A stretch of DNA of 8,071 nucleotides from Verrucomicrobiota bacterium (lineage in GTDB: Bacteria; Verrucomicrobiota; Verrucomicrobiia; Methylacidiphilales; Verrucolacustridaceae), in contig RGYX01000037.1 of the NCBI GenBank assembly GCA_010031845.1, forward strand, positions 1-8,071, given 5' to 3'. Below are positions 1 to 5,572 of this stretch, one piece after another. A program made the translations under genes and the position numbers. The notes below the pieces were generated by a model. It did not search any database. It saw only the letters and a program-made list of their open reading frames with translations, and was not told the origin of the DNA. Each line of letters opens with the position of its first letter. Positions within the stretch are counted from its first letter, which is position 1.

Positions 1-1042
1 TCAGGCGATTCTCGTAATCCTCGATCTCCTTCTGAATGGCTTGGGCATCCGCACGGAACTTGTCTAGTTCCTTGGCTTGGATTCCAACCTTCTCCTTCCG
101 TTCGTCTAGGCTGGTGTTGGCGGGACTGCGTAGTTGCTTGGCCCGGGCTCCCAGCCCTTTGTACCGGGTGTTCCAATCTTTTTCAAAAGCCCGCCACTCA
201 CCCAGTTTTTTCTCAATCCACCCGAATTGGTCAGGCATTTTGATGCTGGGTGGAGCCCGGTAGAGCGCCAGACGATACTCGTTGGCGGCAATTTCCGGCT
301 GCTGCAAGTCCTCATCCTCTTCGGGATGGTAAAAGAGCCCCACTTCCCTAGCCCGCACCTCCACTTCCTCGAGAAACTTTTTCCGGGCATCATCAAATTC
401 CTTGTCCAGAAGACCCGCCTCTTCCAGCCAGATTTTACTGACCGAGGTTTTGTAATCCTCAAAAACGGTTTTGGCTTTGGTCGTTTCCTGGTTAAGCACC
501 TGTTCCACCATCCGGGTTTTTTCCGCCGTCCCGGCACGATCGGCCTTGGCCAACACGAGGGTCCGCTCCAGCTCGCGGATCTGGGGTCGGACGGGGGCCA
601 GCCTTCGACCGTAGTCCCGGCGCAACCCGGCCAATCTCTCCGTAAAATCATACAACACCAGCACCTCGGGCTTGTCCCCCAGGCGCACCTCATTCAATTC
701 CACCCGAACCCGGACCGCCGTTTTTCTCCACTCCGTCCAAACACCATAGACCACCGCCACGCCCACTAGCACCCCCACTCCAGTCCAAACCTTGCGATCC
801 ATCCCGCGAAGGGAGCCCCAGGCGTTCCGACCCAAATCCGCCAGAATCCTCAGCGGGCCTACCCGGGCCGAATCGCTGGGTGAGAAAGACTCTTCGGTAG
901 CGGGAGCAACCGGCACTGCGGTCACCACCCTGCGACGAACCCGTGGTTTATCCTCCTCGACCCGGGAAACTTTCAGCCTGAGTTTCTTTTTGGATGGCTC
1001 GGCCTCGCTCCCCACCGGCGGCGGCGCGCTCTCGTCCGACAT
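1..1042 (-). CDS. Unidentified single-pass membrane protein with long charged coiled-coil-like domain (3' end outside window)
   Basis: The frame stays open from the ATG at 1042 to the left edge, giving the first 347 residues; the C-terminus is missing. I do not recognise a family. The N-terminal ~80 residues look disordered, rich in Pro, Glu, Lys and Arg, with a strongly basic stretch around residues 19-40. A hydrophobic segment follows at about 85-102 (Val/Gly-rich, flanked by DRK before and EWRK after). By the positive-inside rule the N-terminus is probably cytoplasmic and the rest periplasmic. Residues ~110-133 look beta-like. From ~134 onward the chain is highly charged and helical, with Leu/Ala/Glu/Lys/Arg spacing that suggests coiled coil, interrupted near 240-275 by an acidic patch and Pro residues. 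The ATG follows the pheA stop by one base and has a GGAAG Shine-Dalgarno at about 1052-1056, so it belongs to the trpS-scpAB-pheA transcription unit. An envelope or structural role is only inference. Confidence 0.8.
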   Translation of the reverse strand, partial: MSDESAPPPVGSEAEPSKKKLRLKVSRVEEDKPRVRRRVVTAVPVAPATEESFSPSDSARVGPLRILADLGRNAWGSLRGMDRKVWTGVGVLVGVAVVYGVWTEWRKTAVRVRVELNEVRLGDKPEVLVLYDFTERLAGLRRDYGRRLAPVRPQIRELERTLVLAKADRAGTAEKTRMVEQVLNQETTKAKTVFEDYKTSVSKIWLEEAGLLDKEFDDARKKFLEEVEVRAREVGLFYHPEEDEDLQQPEIAANEYRLALYRAPPSIKMPDQFGWIEKKLGEWRAFEKDWNTRYKGLGARAKQLRSPANTSLDERKEKVGIQAKELDKFRADAQAIQKEIEDYENRL

Positions 1043-1043
1043 C

Positions 1044-2105
1044 TTATCGGTCTTCCGGATAGCTGCCCAGAACCCGCAAATCCTGTGTCTGCTTTTGCAA
1101 CCGGACCAGCGCTTGCCGAAAATCCGGCCGGTCGGCGTGACCGCGAACATCCACAAAAAAGACGTATTCCCAGCTTTTGCCCGGAGCCGGGCGGGATTCG
1201 ACTTTCAGAAGGTTCAATCCTTTCGACGACAGAACCCCGAGGGCACGATGCAAAGCCCCTGCCCGATGCGGCAGTGAAAAGAGGAGGCTGGTCTTATCTT
1301 TGCCGGTGGTGGGAACCGGCTCCTGTCCTAACACCAAAAACCTTGTCGAGTTGCCCAGATGATCCTGGACATTCTTATGTCGCATTTTAAGCCGGTAGAT
1401 TTTGGCGGCCCATGGACTGGCCACGGCGGCGGCGGCTTTTTCTTTGGAGGCCCTGCGGGCTCCCTCCGCCGTACTGGCAACCTCCACCAATCTTACGCCC
1501 GGCATCCGGGTGGCCAGCCAATGACGACACTGCGCCAAGGCCTGCGGATGACTGTAGACCGTGCGGATGGGGCCGGTCTGACTTTTCGTCAAAAGCGCAT
1601 GCCGTATGGGCAGATAGATTTCCCCGCAAACCCACGAAGAGGTCCCCAAAAGGGCGTCTTGGGTGGCTCCCACGGCCCCTTCCCCTGAATTCTCCATCGG
1701 CACCACGCCGGCTTCCACTTCCCCCCGATCCACCGCCGAAAAGATTTCCGCAATCGTCGGACAAGGCACCAAATCCGTGGCCGCCCCAAAGCGCTCCCGG
1801 GCCGCCTGATGACAGTACGACCCCTCGGGCCCCAAATAGGCAACCCGGGCTCCTCCCTGAACTTTTCGGGCACTGGCCAGGATTTCCCGGTAGACCGCAC
1901 GGAGGTCCTCAAAAGCCAGACCGCCTTTGAGCTTTGATTCCAGTCTGCGGAAAAGGGCCGCCTCCCGGGCCGGCGCAAAGACCGAGGATCCGTCCTGTCG
2001 TTTCAGTTGGCCGATCTCGCGGGCCACATCCGCCCGCTGCTCCAGCAGACGGACCAACTGGTCATCCAACCGGTCAACTTTGCGGCGCAGGCTCGCTAGC
2101 TTCAT
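1044..2105 (-). CDS. pheA: Bifunctional chorismate mutase / prephenate dehydratase (P-protein)
   Basis: This 353-residue cytoplasmic enzyme converts chorismate to prephenate and then to phenylpyruvate, the committed branch to phenylalanine. The AroQ-type mutase domain covers about residues 1-83; R7, R24 and K35 have the same spacing as R11, R28 and K39 of the E. coli P-protein. The dehydratase domain spans about 87-262, with AYLGPEGS at 89-96, VVPMENSGEG at 134-143, YSHPQAL at 184-190 and the catalytic TRF motif at 254-256. A C-terminal ACT domain (about 270-350) carries GAL at 283-285 and ESRP at 303-306, the phenylalanine-binding motifs of feedback-inhibited P-proteins, so allosteric inhibition by Phe is expected. 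The start is well fixed: the mutase helix begins immediately, and a perfect AGGAGG lies 9 bases upstream. The gene overlaps the scpB end by 32 bases and ends one base before the next start. No leader-peptide attenuator is possible at this internal position. Confidence 0.96.
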   Translation of the reverse strand: MKLASLRRKVDRLDDQLVRLLEQRADVAREIGQLKRQDGSSVFAPAREAALFRRLESKLKGGLAFEDLRAVYREILASARKVQGGARVAYLGPEGSYCHQAARERFGAATDLVPCPTIAEIFSAVDRGEVEAGVVPMENSGEGAVGATQDALLGTSSWVCGEIYLPIRHALLTKSQTGPIRTVYSHPQALAQCRHWLATRMPGVRLVEVASTAEGARRASKEKAAAAVASPWAAKIYRLKMRHKNVQDHLGNSTRFLVLGQEPVPTTGKDKTSLLFSLPHRAGALHRALGVLSSKGLNLLKVESRPAPGKSWEYVFFVDVRGHADRPDFRQALVRLQKQTQDLRVLGSYPEDR

Positions 2106-2694
2106 GAATCAACTCCTCCTGTTTGGGACCACCGGGATCGGCGGGGGCCGGCAACTTGACCCGACGGAGCTCTTCCGAATTCGGAAGTTCCTCCAGATCC
2201 TTCAGACCAAAGTGCTCAAGAAAGAGTGGCGTGGTTCCATAAAGAATCGGCCGTCCCGGCGCCTCGCTTCGTCCGGTAATCCGGATGATTCCCCTCTCCA
2301 CCAGAGTGTCCAGCGTGCCGCTGCAATCCACCCCTCGCACCGCCTCCACCTCCGCCCTGGAAATCGGTTGTCGATAGGCGATCACGGCCATGGTCTCAAG
2401 GGCGGGAGGGCTGAGACGAGGAGGGCGAACCACCCCCTTCAGCTTGGCAACCCAACCGGAGAGATCGGGGGCCGTGCCAATGCGGAAACCCCCGGCTACT
2501 TCACGCAAAATCAGACCGCGGGGCGCCAACCGCTCGGATAGTTGAGCCAGTTCGTCACACACCTCCTGCTCCTTTACTTCGGGCCATCCTTGGCCACCCT
2601 CCGGCCCCTCACGCAGGATGGCGGCCAATCGCGACGGCTCCATCGGCTCGGTGGCCGCGAACAAAAGCGCTTCAAGTACTCGTGCCCATTCCAT
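2074..2694 (-). CDS. scpB: Segregation and condensation protein B (ScpB)
   Basis: ScpB forms a dimer that binds the ScpA kleisin linker in the SMC-ScpAB condensin, which compacts and segregates the chromosome. The 206-residue product has the two winged-helix domains of the family. The first begins with VLEALLFAA at 6-14 and contains the GGFRIGT strand at 68-74. The second carries the family signature: LSPPALETMAVIAYRQPIS at 94-112, RGVD at 120-123, and GRPILYGTT at 147-155 followed by the FLEHFGL helix at 158-164. The Pro/Glu-rich tail after ~172 is probably flexible. The ATG at 2694 lies 12 bases after the scpA stop, with AAGGGA as a Shine-Dalgarno overlapping the scpA end. Its last 32 bases overlap pheA. 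Length is normal for the family (about 170-250 residues). Confidence 0.96.
   Translation of the reverse strand: MEWARVLEALLFAATEPMEPSRLAAILREGPEGGQGWPEVKEQEVCDELAQLSERLAPRGLILREVAGGFRIGTAPDLSGWVAKLKGVVRPPRLSPPALETMAVIAYRQPISRAEVEAVRGVDCSGTLDTLVERGIIRITGRSEAPGRPILYGTTPLFLEHFGLKDLEELPNSEELRRVKLPAPADPGGPKQEELIHEASEPAPQS
2113..2120 (-). promoter_or_regulatory. Strong Shine-Dalgarno for pheA inside the scpB coding region
   Basis: The minus strand reads AGGAGGAG here, a perfect anti-16S match placed 7-9 bases before the pheA ATG at 2105. It sits inside the last codons of scpB. It supports the assigned pheA start and suggests independent ribosome recruitment despite the 32-base gene overlap. Confidence 0.8.
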
Positions 2695-2706
2695 AGGTAA
2701 GATCCC

Positions 2707-3519
2707 TTAAACTGGGGAATCCACGCTGGCTTGACCAGCCCCTTCCCCCGTCACGGAGGGTGCATCCAGCACCGGATCCACCGCCCTCTGAATCAAAATC
2801 GGCTGCAAAGGCCCCTCTTGTTTGGCGATCAGCTGTCGCAACCGGATCAACTCCAGCATGGCCAAAAAGGTCACCACCACCTCCCCACGAGAGGACATCG
2901 ACCGAAAAAGATCCTCAAACAGGATCTCCTCGCCCGGTGGCAGACGATCGAGCAGAAATTCGATCTTCTGGCCCACGGTAAACTGCTCGTCGGAAAAGCG
3001 TCCCGCCTTGGCCCTCTCCTCCACGCTCCGCAGGACTTTTTGAAAAGCCCAAACCAGATCAAACATCGAGACCTGACCCGGACCCATGAGGGCAGGCGAG
3101 GCCGTCACCCTCTCCGGAACCCTTCCGAAGATTCGGGAGTGCAGTGCCTCCCGTTCACCCAACTGCCCGGCGGCCTCCTTGAATTTCCGATACTCGATCA
3201 ACTGCCGGATCAGCTCCCACTTGGGATCCTCCTCCTCGACTTCCTCCGGGGGACGATCCTGCACGGGAAGCAGGGTCCGGCTTTTGAGGTAAAGCAAGGT
3301 TGCTGCCATCACCAGAAACTCCCCCGCAATCGCCAGATTTTCCTCCCGCATTTTGTCCAGCCGGGTGAGGTACTGTTCGGTCAGTTTTTCCAGACGGATA
3401 TCGTAAATATCCATCTCCTGCTCCTTGATCAGATGCAAAAGCAGGTCCAGCGGACCGGTGAAGGCCGCCAGTTCCACCCGCAGGGCCTCGCTGCCCGGCG
3501 TCTCCAGCATAGGAATCAT
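2707..3519 (-). CDS. scpA: Segregation and condensation protein A (ScpA, kleisin)
   Basis: ScpA is the kleisin that bridges the SMC head domains and carries ScpB. With the chosen start the protein has 270 residues, normal for ScpA. The N-terminal helical domain shows the signature FTGPLDLLLHLI at about 20-31 and then EMDIYDI, which contacts the SMC neck. The C-terminal winged helix, which binds the SMC cap, shows VVVTFLAMLELIRL at about 214-227. The middle is acidic and probably the ScpB-binding linker. The frame is open upstream to 3603, but the ATG at 3519-3517 is preferred because it overlaps the trpS TGA as ATGA, GGGGAC lies just upstream, and homology begins shortly after it. An ATG three codons later (3510) is a possible alternative. 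Translation is probably coupled to trpS. Confidence 0.95.
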   Translation of the reverse strand: MIPMLETPGSEALRVELAAFTGPLDLLLHLIKEQEMDIYDIRLEKLTEQYLTRLDKMREENLAIAGEFLVMAATLLYLKSRTLLPVQDRPPEEVEEEDPKWELIRQLIEYRKFKEAAGQLGEREALHSRIFGRVPERVTASPALMGPGQVSMFDLVWAFQKVLRSVEERAKAGRFSDEQFTVGQKIEFLLDRLPPGEEILFEDLFRSMSSRGEVVVTFLAMLELIRLRQLIAKQEGPLQPILIQRAVDPVLDAPSVTGEGAGQASVDSPV

Positions 3520-4481
3520 TTCTGGGTCCCCACAGCGGCGCGGACGCGGTTCAAAACCTGTTCTGCCGTTTTTCGGGCTTTGGCCGCTCCGTCTTTCATC
3601 CATTTTTCCACTCGGGCCGGATCGGAGGCCAACTCCTCCCTCTTTTTTCGCATCCCGTCAAACTCACGCAGCACCAGGTCAGCCAGGCCCTTTTTCAAAT
3701 CCCCGTAACCGGTACCACCTTTTTCCATTTTAACGCGGTAATCGGCCCGGTCCGCATCCGTTCCCATCAATCTCACCAAACCCCAAAGGGTGCTACCCTC
3801 CACCGCCTTGGGATCCTCCACCGGCGTGGAATCGGTTTTGATGCCCATGATTTTTTTCCTTAGATCCTTTTCTTGGGCGAAAATCTCCAGAGTATTCCCG
3901 TAAGATTTGCTCATCTTCTGCCCGTCCACCCCCGGGACCACTCCCGCGTCCTCCCGGATGATCGATTCCGGCAGCTTGAACACCGGCCCGTATTTTTCAT
4001 TGAACTTCCCCGCGATGTCCCGCGCCACCTCCAGATGTTGCTTCTGGTCCTGCCCCACCGGCACACGGTCGGCATCATACAGCAGGATATCAGCCGCCAT
4101 CAGGACCGGATAAGCAAAGAGTCCGTGGGAGGGAGAGATCCCCTTGGCCACCTTGTCTTTGTAGCTGTGACAACGCTCGAGCAATCCCATGGGGGTGACG
4201 GTGGAAAGGTACCAGGCCAACTCATGCACTTCCGGCACTGCGCTCTGGCGAAACACGACCGCCTTCTCCGGATCCACCCCGCAGGCCAAAAGATCGAGAA
4301 AAGTTTCGTTTACCAAGGAAACAAGCTGGCCAGGCTCGGCCGCCCCGGTCAGGGCATGGTAGTCGGCCAAAAAGTAGTAAGCCTCCCCCTTGGCCTGAAG
4401 CTCGACGGCCGGCCGGATCATCCCAAAATAGTTCCCCAAATGGAGCCTTCCGGTGGGCTGAATCCCCGAGAGATAGCGCAT
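3516..4481 (-). CDS. trpS: Tryptophanyl-tRNA synthetase
   Basis: This class I aminoacyl-tRNA synthetase charges tRNA-Trp with tryptophan using ATP. The 321-residue length is standard. The sequence begins with SGIQPTGRLHLGN (5-17), whose HLGN is the HIGH-type ATP signature. Further family motifs are PMGLLERCHSYKDK at 97-110, FAYPVLMAADILLY at 122-135 (the Asp of MAAD reads the indole nitrogen in characterised enzymes), VGQDQKQHLE at 142-151, and an intact KMSKS loop at 189-193. The Lys/Arg-rich C-terminus fits tRNA anticodon binding. The start at 4481 is fixed by the N-terminal signature, although the AAGG just before the ATG is too close for a good Shine-Dalgarno. This is the first gene of the minus-strand unit and its stop overlaps scpA by ATGA. 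No T-box leader is visible upstream. Confidence 0.97.
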   Translation of the reverse strand: MRYLSGIQPTGRLHLGNYFGMIRPAVELQAKGEAYYFLADYHALTGAAEPGQLVSLVNETFLDLLACGVDPEKAVVFRQSAVPEVHELAWYLSTVTPMGLLERCHSYKDKVAKGISPSHGLFAYPVLMAADILLYDADRVPVGQDQKQHLEVARDIAGKFNEKYGPVFKLPESIIREDAGVVPGVDGQKMSKSYGNTLEIFAQEKDLRKKIMGIKTDSTPVEDPKAVEGSTLWGLVRLMGTDADRADYRVKMEKGGTGYGDLKKGLADLVLREFDGMRKKREELASDPARVEKWMKDGAAKARKTAEQVLNRVRAAVGTQK

Positions 4482-4648
4482 CCTTGATCGTGGCCTTGAG
4501 CTAAGCCGGTCGGCCAGAAATTTTTCCTAAGTTGTTCAGTATAGACTACCTGGGATGGTTAAAAACATTTCCTACCCTTCATTCGGCGGTCGGAAAAGCC
4601 ACTTGTCGGCTCGCTCCGCCATTCAATCTCTGTAAAAATGGATGCAAG
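4482..4648. other. Divergent intergenic region between trpS and hpnC
   Basis: These 167 bases separate two divergently transcribed units and must contain or adjoin both promoters. Apart from one -10-like box on the minus strand I see only a short GCCG-GT-CGGC dyad at 4505-4514. No plus-strand -35/-10 pair for hpnC convinced me, and there is no T-box, other riboswitch consensus or tRNA. Confidence 0.6.
4538..4543 (-). promoter_or_regulatory. Possible -10 box for trpS operon
   Basis: The minus strand reads TATACT, a 5 of 6 match to TATAAT, 57 bases upstream of the trpS ATG. The expected -35 region (about 4561-4567) offers only a weak TGTTTT, and there is no extended TGn. It is a candidate on position and -10 quality alone. 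Confidence 0.3.
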
Positions 4649-5572
4649 ATGCAAATGGCTAGTTCTACCGCCGACTCCCTGTCGGCTTCGGCTCCCGATC
4701 CCTACGAGGCCTGCAGCCAGTTGGCCCGGGAACACTACGAAAATTTCCCGGTAGGTCGCTTGGTTCCCAAAAAACTCCGCCCTCATGTCCATGCGGTCTA
4801 CGCCTTTGCCCGGGTAGCCGATGATCTGGCCGACGAAGGCTATGCCGATCCCCGCAAGAAATTGAACGGGCCGACTCCGACGGAGGTAGAGCGGTTGCAG
4901 GTCTTTCGCTCTTATCGGCAGGCCTGGCAAAATGCCCTCCAGGGCAAAGAGTACGACCGGTCCTACGCCTGGATTTTCGAACCCCTGCAAAAAACCAAGG
5001 CGGAACTTGACCTTCCCGACTCCCTTTTTCTGGATCTCCTCAGCGCCTTTGAGCAGGACATCGTCAAACGGCGCTATGCCGACTTTCCCGAAGTGCTCGA
5101 CTACTGTCGCCGCAGTGCCAATCCCATCGGACGACTCGTCCTCCTGATCCACGGCAAACGGGAAACGGATCTCGCCCAACTCTCCGACCACATCTGCACC
5201 GCCCTGCAGTTGGCCAATTTCTGGCAGGACGTTTCCGTCGATTTGGGCAAAGACCGGATTTATATCCCGCAAATCGATCTGAGGCGGTTTGGCGTTTCTG
5301 AGGAAGACCTCTTTGCCGGTCGCCCGACCCCGAATTTCCGCAACTGCCTCCGTTACCAGTCGGAACGTGCCTGGGAACTCTTCCATCAGGGAGAACCCCT
5401 GCCGCGATACCTCCCCCGCCCTCTTTCCTGGGAAATCCGACTGACATGGCTGGGCGGCGCCGAAATCCTCCGCAAAATCGAGAAGTCGAATTTTGACACC
5501 CTTTCCCATCGTCCCACGGTGACCAAGCTGGACTTTCTCCGGCTCGGGCTGCAGGCATTTCTGGGCCAATGA
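4649..5572 (+). CDS. hpnC: Hydroxysqualene synthase HpnC (squalene/phytoene synthase family)
   Basis: HpnC converts presqualene diphosphate to hydroxysqualene, the second step of the bacterial HpnD-HpnC-HpnE route from farnesyl diphosphate to squalene. The 307-residue all-helical protein carries both Asp-rich, Mg-diphosphate-binding motifs: DDLAD at 58-62 within YAFARVADDLADE, and QDVSVD at 193-198 within NFWQDVSVDLGKDRIYIP. The NFWQDV form is typical of HpnC, whereas HpnD has NILRDV. The segment AFEQDIVKRRYADFPEVL and the following YCRRSANPIGRLVL also match HpnC. The frame is open from 4532, but I chose the ATG at 4649 because the extra 39 residues are Cys-rich and unlike the family, and GGA lies 6 bases before 4649; the ATG at 4655 is almost as good. 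It is the first gene of the plus-strand unit, and its TGA overlaps the next ATG as ATGA. Confidence 0.92.
   Translation: MQMASSTADSLSASAPDPYEACSQLAREHYENFPVGRLVPKKLRPHVHAVYAFARVADDLADEGYADPRKKLNGPTPTEVERLQVFRSYRQAWQNALQGKEYDRSYAWIFEPLQKTKAELDLPDSLFLDLLSAFEQDIVKRRYADFPEVLDYCRRSANPIGRLVLLIHGKRETDLAQLSDHICTALQLANFWQDVSVDLGKDRIYIPQIDLRRFGVSEEDLFAGRPTPNFRNCLRYQSERAWELFHQGEPLPRYLPRPLSWEIRLTWLGGAEILRKIEKSNFDTLSHRPTVTKLDFLRLGLQAFLGQ

Noticed and set aside
106..769. Overlapping open frames of about 200 codons on both strands within the left-edge gene
   Set aside because: The continuous frame from 1042 to the left edge has a good start, a ribosome site, a membrane segment and coherent helical composition; the others are Arg/Trp/Pro-rich shadows.
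3520..3603. 28-residue N-terminal extension of scpA from the ATG at 3603
   Set aside because: It would overlap trpS by 88 bases and is Arg/Pro-rich; the ATGA junction at 3519 gives a normal ScpA length.
2731..3708. 325-codon plus-strand open frame opposite scpA and the trpS end
   Set aside because: It is antisense to two genes with strong family signatures, its translation is His/Gln/Pro-rich with no recognisable domain, and long antisense frames are expected in GC-rich coding DNA.
4532..4648. 39-residue N-terminal extension of hpnC from the ATG at 4532
   Set aside because: The extension is Cys-rich and unlike HpnC N-termini and would place the start very near the possible trpS promoter; the ATG at 4649 has a better site and matches the family length.
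4482..4648. T-box or other riboswitch controlling trpS
   Set aside because: The leader available is about 50 bases from the candidate promoter and shows no T-box consensus (AGGGTGG) or terminator hairpin.
4559..5569. 336-codon minus-strand open frame opposite hpnC
   Set aside because: It mirrors hpnC almost exactly, covers no extra sequence and shows no family motif; hpnC is well supported.
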